A stretch of 47,562 bases of DNA from Paracoccaceae bacterium. GTDB taxonomy: Bacteria > Pseudomonadota > Alphaproteobacteria > Rhodobacterales > Rhodobacteraceae. The stretch covers positions 1 through 47,562 of the forward strand of contig CACPBQ010000013.1 of assembly GCA_902632125.1 (NCBI GenBank). Direction: 5' to 3'. This document shows, one piece after another, positions 20,265-29,277 of this stretch. Within the stretch, counting starts at the first letter, position 1. Each line of letters starts with the position of its first letter. A program made the translations under genes and the position numbers. Under the pieces are notes generated by a model. That model was not told the origin of the DNA. It worked only from the letters and a program-made list of their open reading frames with translations, and ran no database searches.

Positions 20265-20660
20265 TTGACTAGAATTTTTGTTATATTGATAATTTTAATT
20301 TGTCCTCTGTCTTCTTTAGCTCACTCACCCCTTTTATCCTCATCACCAATAGATGGATCTTATTTAGTCCAGTCTCCTTCAACAGTAGAATTGAATTTTA
20401 AGGAACCAGTCAAACTAATAAAAGCTGAATTATATAAAAATGACGATAGTCAAAAAGCCTCAACCCTAAACAAAATACTTGGAAGAAAAAAGGGGCTTCT
20501 TGTTCCTTTTGCTAACAAGTTTGTCATAAAAAACGCGGCTGTACATAATTTGCTGTTGGACCCTTTAAATCCAGGGCAATATACCTTTTTTTGGCGAGTC
20601 ATCGGTGTCGATGGACACTTAGTTAAAGGTGAATTTAATTTCTCAGTTGTAGGAAACTAG
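20265..20660 (+). CDS. CopC-domain periplasmic copper protein
   Basis: I place the start at TTG 20265, because GAGG lies eight bases upstream and the product then begins with a clean signal peptide (TRIFVILIILICPLSSLAHS, cleavage just before His). A longer TTG frame from 20205 lacks a ribosome site. The mature protein starts with the His typical of the CopC copper-binding amino terminus. It has SPIDGSYLVQSPSTVELNF and ends DGHLVKGEFNFSV, the conserved second His region. CopC carries Cu(II) in the periplasm. copD follows after one base, so they form a pair, probably for copper uptake or tolerance. Confidence 0.87.
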   Translation: MTRIFVILIILICPLSSLAHSPLLSSSPIDGSYLVQSPSTVELNFKEPVKLIKAELYKNDDSQKASTLNKILGRKKGLLVPFANKFVIKNAAVHNLLLDPLNPGQYTFFWRVIGVDGHLVKGEFNFSVVGN

Positions 20661-20661
20661 T

Positions 20662-21531
20662 ATGGAATTATGGATTTTAATTAATCCTATGTTAAGAACT
20701 TTTCTGTATTTTTCGTGCTTTACCTCCGTTGGCGCTATTCTGTTTTTATATCACTTTAAAGATCTGCAATCAGCTGACGGGTTATGCTATTTAAAAACTT
20801 TGACGAAAAAAAGCTCTATAGTTGGAATAGTAATTTCGCTTGGGTCTTTTTTTTCTATTGCAGGCAGTTTGGGTGGAGATTTTTTAAGTGCGCTTGACAT
20901 TTCTATGTTGCGCTTAACCCTCGAAACGAAATTGGGATTAGCTACCGTTATTGGACTTGTGGGATTTTGTTTAATAGCAACGGCATCAAAATTCTCTGAC
21001 AGATTTGAGGGTATAATTGAGTTTCTCGGCTCATTAATTCTTTTATCATCTTTTTTGTTCGTAGGTCACTCAACTGGAAAAGGGCCAATTGTTTCGCTGA
21101 TGCTCATAATTCATATAATTGGTGTCGCATTCTGGCTTGGTTCATTATTGCCGTTCAAATGGCTCTGTAGTTTTTCTAATGCAGATAAGTTATACTCTAT
21201 AGCTGAAAAGTTCGGTTTTTTAGCCTTGAGGTATATAGGCCTACTCTTAATTGCTGGAATTTCTTACGCGTGCTTTCTATTTGCCGATTTACAACAATTA
21301 TTTAATACGACGTACGGGAACATCTTTGTGGCAAAATTATTTTCTGTATGTTTAATTTTGTCACTAGGCGCAATCAACAAGTTTCGAATAGTTCCAATGT
21401 TGATTTCTAACCCTGAACAAGGACGCATACGTCTAGGAAACTCAATACGACTTGAAATTTTGATAGCTTCCGGCATTTTAATCTTATCAAGTTTTCTAAC
21501 AACATCTTTTGCTCTTCCAAGTTTCGGTTAG
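20662..21531 (+). CDS. CopD-family copper transport membrane protein
   Basis: This is a 289-residue integral membrane protein with about eight hydrophobic helices, matching the CopD domain. Family marks are the segment FVGHSTGKGPIVSLML with a following HIIGVAFWLGSLLPF (about 140-166), and a late helix with NKFRIVPML. In family knowledge CopD works with CopC to bring copper across the inner membrane for cuproenzymes. The ATG at 20662 starts one base after the copC stop, so translation is coupled. The gene is convergent with tRNA-Trp. Confidence 0.88.
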   Translation: MELWILINPMLRTFLYFSCFTSVGAILFLYHFKDLQSADGLCYLKTLTKKSSIVGIVISLGSFFSIAGSLGGDFLSALDISMLRLTLETKLGLATVIGLVGFCLIATASKFSDRFEGIIEFLGSLILLSSFLFVGHSTGKGPIVSLMLIIHIIGVAFWLGSLLPFKWLCSFSNADKLYSIAEKFGFLALRYIGLLLIAGISYACFLFADLQQLFNTTYGNIFVAKLFSVCLILSLGAINKFRIVPMLISNPEQGRIRLGNSIRLEILIASGILILSSFLTTSFALPSFG

Positions 21532-21540
21532 ATTGAATTA

Positions 21541-21558
21541 AAACAGAAGCGCAACGCT
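21541..21558 (-). terminator. weak hairpin downstream of tRNA-Trp
   Basis: Minus-strand RNA has AGCG-TTG-CGCT followed by TCTGTTTT about 40 bases after the tRNA 3' end. A four-pair stem with a short U-run is a weak terminator candidate for the tRNA transcript. Confidence 0.3.
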
Positions 21559-21596
21559 AGCGATTTTGCTGAATTATTCATTTTATGGATTTGTTT

Positions 21597-21672
21597 TGGC
21601 AGGGGCAGCAGGGTTCGAACCCGCGACCTACGGTTTTGGAGACCGTCGCTCTACCAACTGAGCTATACCCCT
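21597..21672 (-). tRNA. trpT: tRNA-Trp (anticodon CCA)
   Basis: A full cloverleaf is visible on the minus strand. The acceptor AGGGGTA pairs with TGCCCCT (one G-U). The D arm is GCTC-AGTTGGTA-GAGC, the anticodon stem ACGGT-CTCCAAA-ACCGT with anticodon CCA, and the T arm GCGGG-TTCGAAC-CCTGC. Discriminator G is followed by encoded CCA, giving 76 bases. In many alphaproteobacteria this tRNA lies directly before secE. Here about 8 kb of other genes separate them. Confidence 0.98.
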
Positions 21673-21804
21673 ATCTCAACAGTTGGGTATGCTTTTTTAA
21701 TGTTTTGATCAAGTGCATACAAAAATTAATTTTTAAGCAAAGAGATGCCTTGTATCAAACAGGAACAATATAATAATGTTGAACATATACAGAGTGAGGC
21801 TCAA

Positions 21805-22680
21805 ATGCAGATCAAAAATATTGGTGTAATTGGCGCGGGACAAATGGGTAACGGTATAGCGCATGTACTTTCGCTTGGCGGGTACAAGGTAATCCTCAAT
21901 GATATCGATAAAAATATCCTCGAAAAAGCTTCAGAAACTATTAAGAAGAATTTGGAAAGACAGGTTAATAGTGGAAAAATTTCAAGTGAGGAAAGTCATT
22001 TAGCGTTACAACATATCAAATATTCTGTTTCGATTGAGGAGTTTAATAAGGTCGACCTAGTTATTGAAGCAGCTACCGAAGATGAGCCTACAAAACAAAA
22101 AATTCTTAGCTCACTTTTGCCACACATTCAGGATCATACGATACTAACTAGCAATACATCTTCAATCTCGATTACACGCCTGGCTAGCTGTACTGACAGA
22201 CCCGAAAAGTTTATGGGTTTTCACTTTATGAACCCAGTTCCGATAATGCAGTTAGTTGAACTCATAAAAGGTATAGCTACAAACCAAGATACTTACGAAA
22301 GTTGCCTTCAGGTTGTTGAAAAATTGGGCAAAACAGCTGCTAGTGCAGAAGACTTTCCAGCTTTCATCGTTAACCGGATTCTGATGCCAATGATTAATGA
22401 AGCCGTCTATGCCTTATACGAAGGCGTAGGCTCTGTGAAAGCTATTGATACATCAATGAAACTTGGGGCAAATCACCCTATGGGTCCGTTGGAGCTCGCT
22501 GACTTCATTGGATTGGATACTTGTCTAGCAATAATGAATGTTTTGCATGACGGGCTTGCAGATACAAAATATCGACCATGCCCGCTGTTAACCAAATATG
22601 TTGAAGCTGGCTGGTTGGGAAGAAAAACTAACCAAGGTTTTTATGATTATAAAGGCGATCAGCCGACACCATCTAGATAA
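21805..22680 (+). CDS. hbd: 3-hydroxybutyryl-CoA dehydrogenase
   Basis: This NAD(P)-dependent enzyme interconverts acetoacetyl-CoA and 3-hydroxybutyryl-CoA, in beta-oxidation, butanoate or polyhydroxybutyrate-linked metabolism. From the ATG at 21805 it is 291 residues, the family's usual length, with GAGG five bases upstream. The longer frame from 21745 is unlikely. The Rossmann motif GAGQMG (10-15), the catalytic His140 in GFHFMNPVP and the C-terminal GRKTNQGFYDY are all present. In related genomes it usually stands next to etfAB; here it is about 3 kb away and on the opposite strand. Confidence 0.96.
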   Translation: MQIKNIGVIGAGQMGNGIAHVLSLGGYKVILNDIDKNILEKASETIKKNLERQVNSGKISSEESHLALQHIKYSVSIEEFNKVDLVIEAATEDEPTKQKILSSLLPHIQDHTILTSNTSSISITRLASCTDRPEKFMGFHFMNPVPIMQLVELIKGIATNQDTYESCLQVVEKLGKTAASAEDFPAFIVNRILMPMINEAVYALYEGVGSVKAIDTSMKLGANHPMGPLELADFIGLDTCLAIMNVLHDGLADTKYRPCPLLTKYVEAGWLGRKTNQGFYDYKGDQPTPSR

Positions 22681-22687
22681 ATAAACC

Positions 22688-23563
22688 TTAGGAACCGAGT
22701 TCTAAAGTTTTGTCTCGTAACCATCGCATAAAGCCACGAGGGTCATCCTTCCAGGATGAAAGTTCGTTTTGCTTAATTAAATCTCCAACCAATGGCTTTT
22801 GAGGTTTATTCATTGCATGCACAACTTCATAAATTAATAGTCCTTGCCGCAAAGTAGCAGATATTTGATTTGCTATTTGGTATATTCGAGAATTGGCTCC
22901 AGGGAAAAAAACGGGTAAAACATTGGCTCCCGATTTTTGTATCAGCTTAGCGGTAAATGGGTTCCATTCACCTTCCACAACATTGCCAAACATTGTTTTA
23001 GATGAAGCAACCTTTCCAGATGGGAAAACGACAACCACTCCGCCTTTTTCCAGATGATCCATGGCTTTTTTTCGCATTTCCAAACTTTTTTTCAGAGCAT
23101 TTTCTTCATGATCAAAGGGTACTGGGATCATAAATTGGTCAATTTGTTTAACACCGGTCAGAAGGGATCTAGTGAGGATTTTATAATCAGTCCTAACTTT
23201 TCCTATTAATTCGGCCAATACCATTCCATCAACCAGACCATGTGGGTGATTGGCTGTAATCACTAAAGATCCTTCTTTGGGAATTTTTGAAATTTCGCTT
23301 TGTTTGGTAAGTAAATTTATACCGAGTAAATCTAAAGCCTGCCTCCAAAAAGGCTGACCAACGGGAATACCCATTTTTTCAAACTGCCTTACTTTTCTTA
23401 AGAGATATAATTTTCCCGTTAAAAATTCGAGAGATTTTATTATATTTCTTTGTATCGGGTTGGTGAACGTGTTGGCATAAGAAAGTTTCCGTCGATCATA
23501 AGGCTCTTCCAATTCTTTCTTATTTTCGAAAGTTTGATCCAAATTTTGGTTCGTACTATTCAC
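22688..23563 (-). CDS. lysophospholipid acyltransferase-family protein
   Basis: The 291-residue protein belongs to the PlsC-like glycerolipid acyltransferase superfamily. The acyl-acceptor motif is ANHPHGLVDGMVL (about 108-120), a variant of the NHP...D box. The second region reads VVVFPSGKVASSK (about 173-185), and the third VLPVFFPGANSR. It most resembles the hemolysin-like or SDH-type acyltransferase group used for membrane lipids and, in relatives, aminolipids. The exact acceptor is unknown. It follows HPr by 12 bases and is probably part of the same minus-strand unit, an arrangement I recall in Rhodobacterales. Confidence 0.85.
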   Translation of the reverse strand: MNSTNQNLDQTFENKKELEEPYDRRKLSYANTFTNPIQRNIIKSLEFLTGKLYLLRKVRQFEKMGIPVGQPFWRQALDLLGINLLTKQSEISKIPKEGSLVITANHPHGLVDGMVLAELIGKVRTDYKILTRSLLTGVKQIDQFMIPVPFDHEENALKKSLEMRKKAMDHLEKGGVVVVFPSGKVASSKTMFGNVVEGEWNPFTAKLIQKSGANVLPVFFPGANSRIYQIANQISATLRQGLLIYEVVHAMNKPQKPLVGDLIKQNELSSWKDDPRGFMRWLRDKTLELGS

Positions 23564-23575
23564 CTAATTTTCCGC

Positions 23576-23851
23576 CTATTTATCTTCACCAAAATTAGAC
23601 TTTACCAAATTGTCTAATGCCAAGGTCAATTCTTCCGCGTCAACTCCATTCGATGTGACTTTAATTGTACTTCCTTTTGAAGCAGCTAACATAAGAAGAC
23701 CCATAATACTACTTCCAGAAGCTTCTAAACCGTCTTTTTCTACAATAACTTCAGACTTGAAATTTTCTACAACTTCAACAAATTTTGCAGAAGCACGGGC
23801 GTGAAGACCTTTATCATTTAATATTGTGAATTTACGCTCTGAAATTGACAT
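23576..23851 (-). CDS. ptsH: phosphocarrier protein HPr
   Basis: HPr relays phosphate from enzyme I to EIIA proteins and is also phosphorylated on serine by HprK. The 91-residue protein has the active-site His17 in GLHARAS and the regulatory Ser48 in SSIMGLLML. Both signals are intact. It starts three bases after the EIIA stop. With hprK, rapZ and EIIA upstream and no sugar-specific EIIB or EIIC in the window, it most likely belongs to a regulatory rather than sugar-importing PTS. Enzyme I is not in the window. Confidence 0.95.
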   Translation of the reverse strand: MSISERKFTILNDKGLHARASAKFVEVVENFKSEVIVEKDGLEASGSSIMGLLMLAASKGSTIKVTSNGVDAEELTLALDNLVKSNFGEDK

Positions 23852-23854
23852 TGA

Positions 23855-24250
23855 TTAATCGCTGCTTGGAATATTTTTGGCATCAAGGTATTGGCGACCA
23901 GACCAAAGTGCGGCATTAACTGCCTCGTCAATCATTAGATTTCTAGATTTAGCCAATTTTAGAAGTAGTGGCAAATTTGCGCCATAGACTATCCTACGAT
24001 CATCTGGGCGGCAAGCTAGCATGGCTAAATTAGATGGGCTTCCACCAAATATGTCAGTAACCACAACCACACCAGACCCTCTATCTACACTATCTGCTGC
24101 CAAGCAAATTTCATCCTGTTTTGATTTCCGGTCATCATCAATTTTTATTGATACTGCTGTTATACCTACCTGCTTGCCAACTACATGCTCAAGAACTGCA
24201 AGATATTCTTGCGCAAGACCACCGTGAGCAACAATTACAATACCAATCAA
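23855..24250 (-). CDS. PTS EIIA component, mannose/fructose type
   Basis: This is a 131-residue EIIA-Man-fold protein. The phosphorylated His9 lies in IVIVAHGGLA, and the loop VTDIFGGSPSNLAML is the usual hallmark (about 65-79). No EIIB or EIIC follows, so this is the stand-alone regulatory form found beside hprK and rapZ in alphaproteobacteria. It accepts phosphate from HPr and probably acts on a target protein. The start is TTG at 24250 with GGGG seven to ten bases upstream. Confidence 0.93.
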   Translation of the reverse strand: MIGIVIVAHGGLAQEYLAVLEHVVGKQVGITAVSIKIDDDRKSKQDEICLAADSVDRGSGVVVVTDIFGGSPSNLAMLACRPDDRRIVYGANLPLLLKLAKSRNLMIDEAVNAALWSGRQYLDAKNIPSSD

Positions 24251-24274
24251 AAGTTTTCCCCAGCCAGACGGTAA

Positions 24275-25156
24275 TTAAAGATCCAACCGTTCAATTTCTC
24301 TATGTTTTATTGACACATTCCACCCTGAATCTGCAAGCTCCTTTGCGACAGTTTCCGTGACAGCAACGGATCGATGTACACCACCGGTACAACCAAAACC
24401 AATCTCAACAGAACTTTTACCTTCCTCTCTGAATAAAGGTAGTAAAAATAAAAGTAATTTTTTCACGTGCTCAATATATTCTGTAAATTTTGGATCACTT
24501 GCCACAAATTTACTGGCATCAGCCTCAAGACCTGTTTTTTTGCGTAATTTTTCTTCCCAGTGAGGATTTTTCAAAAACCTACAATCTAAAACCATATCAG
24601 CGCCTCGAGGTAGACCTCTTTTGTATGAGAATGACTTTAAGGATACTGAGAGCAGGTTTCCTTCGGCTTTTAAAAAGAGTTTTCTTATTGTTGATTTTAA
24701 TTCGTGTGGTGTAAGTTCGGCTGTCTCAATCAAAATATCTGCTTTGTTACGAATAGGTTCCAATAAGATTAATTCTTTTTCAATTCCTTCATGAGGAGAA
24801 TTCCCATTAGAGAGCGGGTGACGGCGACGCGTTTCAGAATACCGTCTAAGTAGAACCTCCATAGTGCAAGATACATATAATAGTTGAAAGTCGACATCGT
24901 GTAGTTCTGAGAGAAACTTCAATAAACCTAATAAGCTCTCAACTGAGAAGTCTCGACTTCTTGTGTCGAGGCCTATTGCAATCTTTGCACTCAATCTTTT
25001 AGGTTTTAAAACAGACTTAACTAAATCAAGCGGGAGGTTATCTATAGCCTCAAAATCTAAATCTTCTAATGATCTTATGGCTGTTGATCGGCCAGCTCCT
25101 GCTGGACCAGAAACCATTATTAGGCGTATCTTTTTTTCTTGATTAGTTCGTGTCAA
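24275..25156 (-). CDS. rapZ: RNase adapter protein RapZ
   Basis: The protein is 293 residues. The N-terminal P-loop is MVSGPAGAGRST (about 14-25), a Walker A site, with a Walker-B-like region and the EAIDNLPLDLV segment. The C-terminal domain has the signature GFGCTGGVHRSV (about 259-270). In E. coli RapZ binds glucosamine-6-phosphate and guides RNase E to sRNA GlmZ. In alphaproteobacteria the partner is less clear, but the link with HPr kinase is conserved. The start is TTG at 25156, with GAGGG about six bases upstream. hprK lies 18 bases before it. Confidence 0.94.
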   Translation of the reverse strand: MTRTNQEKKIRLIMVSGPAGAGRSTAIRSLEDLDFEAIDNLPLDLVKSVLKPKRLSAKIAIGLDTRSRDFSVESLLGLLKFLSELHDVDFQLLYVSCTMEVLLRRYSETRRRHPLSNGNSPHEGIEKELILLEPIRNKADILIETAELTPHELKSTIRKLFLKAEGNLLSVSLKSFSYKRGLPRGADMVLDCRFLKNPHWEEKLRKKTGLEADASKFVASDPKFTEYIEHVKKLLLFLLPLFREEGKSSVEIGFGCTGGVHRSVAVTETVAKELADSGWNVSIKHREIERLDL

Positions 25157-25174
25157 TTGACCCTCATATTAAAT

Positions 25175-25612
25175 TCAAGATTTTATATTTTTTACTAAAA
25201 CATATATTCGTGATGCTAAATCGTCCACGTTTTTGCCGAAAATTGTAGGAACCCTGTAACCATTAATTTCCGTAAATTTTGGTTTTGGCATACGCTCTTT
25301 TTCAGTTTCATCCATATTTACAATCCAACAAAGACTGGTATCGGTAAGTATGGGCACAGAAACCAATCCAATACCTCTAATTTCGATATTATCTGGAAGA
25401 GAAAGTGGTTTAGTAACAAGAAAACCGTTATCTTGGAAAATCAGTTCACATTGGTCGTCTGCTACCAAAGACGCTCCCAAGGCAAGCAAGCTGACTGCCA
25501 AACTTGATTTCCCAGATCCTGATCGGCCAACAATTAATATGCCAGCGCCTTCAACATCGACACATGTAGCGTGCATTATAAATGGACCATTTAACGGTGC
25601 TTTTACTTCCAA
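25175..25612 (-). CDS. hprK: HPr kinase/phosphorylase, short alphaproteobacterial form
   Basis: HprK phosphorylates HPr on serine and removes that phosphate again. The 145-residue form lacks the N-terminal domain seen in Firmicutes and keeps only the catalytic P-loop domain, as expected in alphaproteobacteria. Visible are HATCVDVEG, the Walker A GRSGSGKSSLA (about 29-39), VADDQCEL, and IEIRGIGLV. The only start available before an upstream in-frame stop is TTG at 25612, with a weak ribosome site. In many relatives a ChvG/ChvI-type two-component pair lies upstream; here the upstream gene is etfA, 139 bases away. Confidence 0.92.
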   Translation of the reverse strand: MEVKAPLNGPFIMHATCVDVEGAGILIVGRSGSGKSSLAVSLLALGASLVADDQCELIFQDNGFLVTKPLSLPDNIEIRGIGLVSVPILTDTSLCWIVNMDETEKERMPKPKFTEINGYRVPTIFGKNVDDLASRIYVLVKNIKS

Positions 25613-25751
25613 GTTGTACGTCCACTAAATATAAAATTCAAACGTAGACGCAAACTAATGAACAGACAACTAATTTGAGTTTATTACTTCCTATCACGGA
25701 AATTAAAATCTAAATGTCAGCTCAATATAAAACAAATATAATTTAAGTTTT

Positions 25752-26684
25752 TCAACTTGATAATTTATCCGTAAGTTCAGGAACCGCTTCAAATAAGTCG
25801 GCTACCAATCCATAGTCAGCAACTTGAAATATAGGCGCCTCTTCATCTTTATTTATCGCAACAATTATTTTAGAATCTTTCATACCTGCTAAATGTTGAA
25901 TTGCTCCTGATATTCCAACGGCAAGGTAAAGATCTGGCGCAACTACCTTTCCAGTCTGTCCAACCTGCCAATCATTGGGGGCATATCCGCTATCGACAGC
26001 TGCCCGCGAAGCTCCAACCGCTGCACCAAGTTTGTCTGCCAGTTTTTCAATCATTGCAAAATCATCCTCAGAGCCTATTCCACGACCGCCTGAAACAACA
26101 ACGCCTGCCGACGTCAATTCAGGTCTGTCCGATTCCTGAACTTTATCTTCAACCCAGGCAGACAGTCCTGGATTTACAGTAGATGGAACCTTTTCAATTG
26201 TTGCAGAACCTCCAGTCGCAGCAGCATCGAAATTTGCTGTCCGAAAAGAAATGACCTTTACATTATCAGAAGTCGTGACGGTCTGAATTGCATTACCGGC
26301 GTAAATTGGGCGTTCAAAGGTATTGCCATCGACCACGCTGGTAGAATCGGTAATAACCATAACATCTAGCAGTGCCGCTACACGAGGAAGGATATTTTTT
26401 GCCGAGTTTGTTGCCGGTGCCACTATGTGTTCAAAATCAGAAGAAAGCGCCACAATGAGATCTGCTATGGGTTCGGCTAAGCCGTTACCATAAGCCTCAT
26501 CGTCAGCACACAATACTTTCGAAACACCTTCGATTTTTGAAGCTGTTGTTGCTGCTCCGTCACAACCAGATGAAGCACATAAAACTGTAACATCGCCTAG
26601 TGATTTTGCTGCAGTGACCGTTTTCGAAGTCGCATCCAGCGATAGTTCAGCCCCATTCATTTCTGCTAATAGTAAAACAGCCAT
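25752..26684 (-). CDS. etfA: electron transfer flavoprotein subunit alpha
   Basis: ETF takes electrons from acyl-CoA and other dehydrogenases and passes them to ETF-quinone oxidoreductase. The 310-residue alpha subunit has an N-terminal ETF domain and a C-terminal FAD-binding domain: [14 protein letters not shown] near 200, [20 protein letters not shown] (about 238-257) and [14 protein letters not shown]. These make up the standard FAD signature. The ATG overlaps the etfB stop by one base (TAATG), so the two are translationally coupled. Confidence 0.97.
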   Translation of the reverse strand: MAVLLLAEMNGAELSLDATSKTVTAAKSLGDVTVLCASSGCDGAATTASKIEGVSKVLCADDEAYGNGLAEPIADLIVALSSDFEHIVAPATNSAKNILPRVAALLDVMVITDSTSVVDGNTFERPIYAGNAIQTVTTSDNVKVISFRTANFDAAATGGSATIEKVPSTVNPGLSAWVEDKVQESDRPELTSAGVVVSGGRGIGSEDDFAMIEKLADKLGAAVGASRAAVDSGYAPNDWQVGQTGKVVAPDLYLAVGISGAIQHLAGMKDSKIIVAINKDEEAPIFQVADYGLVADLFEAVPELTDKLSS

Positions 26685-27442
26685 TATACCGCTCCCACTT
26701 CTTTCAATTTACCAACTAATTCATCAACAGACTCAACCTTAATTCCCGCTGCCCTGGTTTCAGGTTCCTCTGTTTTTACAATCGCCAAACGGGGGCTTGT
26801 CTCAACACCGAAATCCTCTGCTGACTTTATATCTAACGGCTTCTTTTTTGCTTTCATTATATTTGGTAACGAAGCGTACCTGGGTTCGTTTAAACGTAAA
26901 TCTACTGTGACTACTGCAGGCATCTGAACTTTTACCGTTTGTAGGCCGCCATCTACTTCTCTTGTTACGACTGCAGAGTCCCCTTCAACATTCAATTCGG
27001 AGGCAAAAGTAGCTTGCGACCAACCCATTAAGGCAGATAGCATTTGGCCTGTTGCATTCAGGTCATTATCAATAGCCTGCTTTCCGCAAATTACTAAACC
27101 AGGATTTTCTTGGTCAACAACCGCCTTAAGTATCTTCGCCACAGCTAGTGGTTCGACATCGTTATGTACATCATCAGAAGCTTTCACTAATATGGCCCTA
27201 TCTGCACCCATAGCTAGACCAGTTCGAAGCGTTTCTTGACACTTTTCAACTCCAATAGATACGACGATAACCTCTTCAACTTTCCCCGCTTCTTTTAATC
27301 TAATTGCTTCCTCAACAGCAATTTCATCGAATGGATTCATAGACATTTTTACGTTTGCAAGATCCACTCCACTTCCGTCCGCCTTGACACGAACTTTTAC
27401 ATTATAATCAATGACACGCTTTACGGGTACCAAGACTTTCAT
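26684..27442 (-). CDS. etfB: electron transfer flavoprotein subunit beta
   Basis: The 252-residue beta subunit binds AMP and forms the ETF heterodimer with EtfA. Typical features are [35 protein letters not shown] (about 37-52), [15 protein letters not shown] (about 120-134) and [25 protein letters not shown] near 175-200. The last is the ETF beta signature region. It heads the etfBA unit. Upstream, 151 bases separate it from the cobalamin adenosyltransferase. Confidence 0.97.
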   Translation of the reverse strand: MKVLVPVKRVIDYNVKVRVKADGSGVDLANVKMSMNPFDEIAVEEAIRLKEAGKVEEVIVVSIGVEKCQETLRTGLAMGADRAILVKASDDVHNDVEPLAVAKILKAVVDQENPGLVICGKQAIDNDLNATGQMLSALMGWSQATFASELNVEGDSAVVTREVDGGLQTVKVQMPAVVTVDLRLNEPRYASLPNIMKAKKKPLDIKSAEDFGVETSPRLAIVKTEEPETRAAGIKVESVDELVGKLKEVGAV

Positions 27443-27593
27443 AATGCGTTACTCCTGTATTTGTTTAGTCACTGGTGCGACTCGCGTTACCAATCCTTTT
27501 TAACGTTATTATTTTATAATTATTTTAAACAGGTCAAAATCGTCACACCAAGATAATTCAACGCCGCATGGGTCCATTTTAACTTACAAATAT

Positions 27594-28166
27594 TTATCTG
27601 TTCGCACCGGGGACCCAAAGAACATCGTCTAAGCCATTATTGTTGACGAGCCTGGCCGCCACAAAGAACCAATCAGAAAGCCTATTTAAAAACTTAATTG
27701 AGCTTGGATTAATTTCTTCCATTGTAGCGAGTTCAAAACCAAGCCTTTCAGCCCTCCTCGCTACCGTCCTACATACATGCAAATGAGCAGATAATGTTGA
27801 GCCTCCAGGAAGGATAAAGCTTTTCAGCGGCTCTAACTTTTCATTCATTTTATCAATCTCGTTCTCTAGTCTGGTAACCTGGCCGGGAATAATTCGTAAT
27901 GGTGGATGTTCCTCTTCTTGATCTTTTTCAAAATTAGGCCGACACAAGTCAGCACCGAGATCAAAGAGATCATTTTGGATACTCATTAAACACTCGTCCA
28001 TTTCTCCAGAGGAGTACAAACGTGATACACCTACTTGAGAATTGAGTTCGTCAACTGTACCGTAGGCTTCAACTCGCAAGGAGAACTTAGCCACTCTGGC
28101 TCCATTTCCCAACGCTGTTTCACCGCTATCTCCGGTTTTGGTATAAATTTTATTCAAAATCACCAT
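27594..28166 (-). CDS. ATP:cob(I)alamin adenosyltransferase, PduO type
   Basis: This enzyme makes adenosylcobalamin, the cofactor of methylmalonyl-CoA mutase and related enzymes. The 190-residue protein has the N-terminal YTKTGDSGETALGNGARVAK (about 8-27), which is the ATP loop, EAYGTVDELNS (about 33-43) and the active-site helix HLHVCRTVARRAER, then NRLSDWFFVAAR. I start it at ATG 28166, one base after the stop of the HIG1-like gene. A longer frame from 28196 overlaps that gene and is unlikely. Confidence 0.95.
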   Translation of the reverse strand: MVILNKIYTKTGDSGETALGNGARVAKFSLRVEAYGTVDELNSQVGVSRLYSSGEMDECLMSIQNDLFDLGADLCRPNFEKDQEEEHPPLRIIPGQVTRLENEIDKMNEKLEPLKSFILPGGSTLSAHLHVCRTVARRAERLGFELATMEEINPSSIKFLNRLSDWFFVAARLVNNNGLDDVLWVPGANR

Positions 28167-28167
28167 A

Positions 28168-28374
28168 TCAATTTCCAGCTCCGCTAAAATACACAAAGGC
28201 CAGGATTAAAATAACAGCGAAAAATTGAGCAATTATTCTCAGCCGCATAATTTTATTAGCATATTTTTTATTAAACTCACCACCTCGACCAAAACCACCA
28301 ATTCCCGTCAAAAGAACGATCGCAACAACAGCCATGGAGAGGATTACAAGCACAAATAAAGGATCAGACGCCAT
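28168..28374 (-). CDS. twin transmembrane helix protein, HIG1 domain
   Basis: This 68-residue protein has two membrane helices (about 5-24 and 46-64) joined by a basic loop that reads NKKYANKIMRLRIIAQF. That loop with an MRLR/Q-type motif is the HIG1 mark. Bacterial members are small inner-membrane proteins thought to associate with terminal oxidases, as the mitochondrial relatives do; this role is not shown here. In Rhodobacterales it is commonly followed by the cobalamin adenosyltransferase, as here, with one base between stop and start. Confidence 0.88.
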   Translation of the reverse strand: MASDPLFVLVILSMAVVAIVLLTGIGGFGRGGEFNKKYANKIMRLRIIAQFFAVILILAFVYFSGAGN

Positions 28375-28452
28375 TTTTCTTCCTGATATTTCTATATCAA
28401 ACTTATTTGATATCTGTTTTAAAACACTCTGCTTAATTTAAGTTAATCTAAA

Positions 28453-29277
28453 TTATACTTTTGCAAGTATCCGATCTAAAAATTCTGTTGGCAAAATCCA
28501 TTTTAAAAGGGCAGCCAAGTATGTGGATGTTGTGATGTAATAGCAAGCTTTAGGAGATTTTGCCTCCAAGGCATGTATCAATTTTTTTGTGACCGCACTT
28601 GCAGGCAGTTCAAACCTGTCTTTTTTTCCGTCTGCATACAATCTAGGGATAAAGATTTTTCTATACTTTTCAGAGAGAGGTGATTTTTCCCAATCAATCC
28701 ACTTTTCAAAATGTGGTATTGCATTTTTACGAATATCGGAAGTTATAGGCCCTGGTTCAATCAGAATTATTTTTATTGGTGTATCACGCATTTCAATTCT
28801 TAAAGTATGCGTTAACCCTTCAAGAGCGAATTTAGATGCATTATAGGCCCCTCGCCAAGGTAAAGTGACAAACCCTAATACAGAAGAGCAATTTACTATA
28901 CGTCCGTATCCTTGCCGCCTCATTACAGGAATAACTCGTCTGGTTAACTCATGATATCCAAAAAAATTGGTTTCAAATACTCGTCTTAAAGCCTCAGTAG
29001 GGAGATCTTCAACCGCTCCTGGAGAGGCGAACGCCCCATTATTAAATAACGCATCTAATGTTCCATCTGTCCTTTTCAAAACTTCTTGAACAGCGGATTT
29101 TATCGAATCTTCATTAGCGTAATCCAGCTGTGCCGTTTCAAATCCCATCTTTGAAAGACGATTACAGTCTCTTTGTGACCGGCAACTAGCAAATACCCTC
29201 CACCCATTTTTTTTTAATCTAAATGCTGCATCATAGCCAATCCCAGAAGAACAGCCTGTTATCAAAATACTCTTCAA
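28453..29277 (-). CDS. short-chain dehydrogenase/reductase
   Basis: This is a 274-residue classical SDR. The cofactor motif is ITGCSSGIG (6-14), with LFNNGAF near 78-84, and the active site has Ser132, Tyr145 and Lys149 (YNASK). All catalytic residues are intact, unlike the SDR at 15354-16046. After the catalytic centre it has EPGPI and a longer C-terminal region, ending AALLKWILPTEFLDRILAKV, hydrophobic enough to touch the membrane. The substrate is unknown. The start is TTG at 29277 with GAGGGG about 12 bases upstream. It is divergent from parC. Confidence 0.9.
   Translation of the reverse strand: MKSILITGCSSGIGYDAAFRLKKNGWRVFASCRSQRDCNRLSKMGFETAQLDYANEDSIKSAVQEVLKRTDGTLDALFNNGAFASPGAVEDLPTEALRRVFETNFFGYHELTRRVIPVMRRQGYGRIVNCSSVLGFVTLPWRGAYNASKFALEGLTHTLRIEMRDTPIKIILIEPGPITSDIRKNAIPHFEKWIDWEKSPLSEKYRKIFIPRLYADGKKDRFELPASAVTKKLIHALEAKSPKACYYITTSTYLAALLKWILPTEFLDRILAKV

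Noticed and set aside
21585-21773. Plus-strand open frame with QQGSNPRP and similar words
   Set aside because: It is the antisense translation of tRNA-Trp, a well-known false gene pattern.
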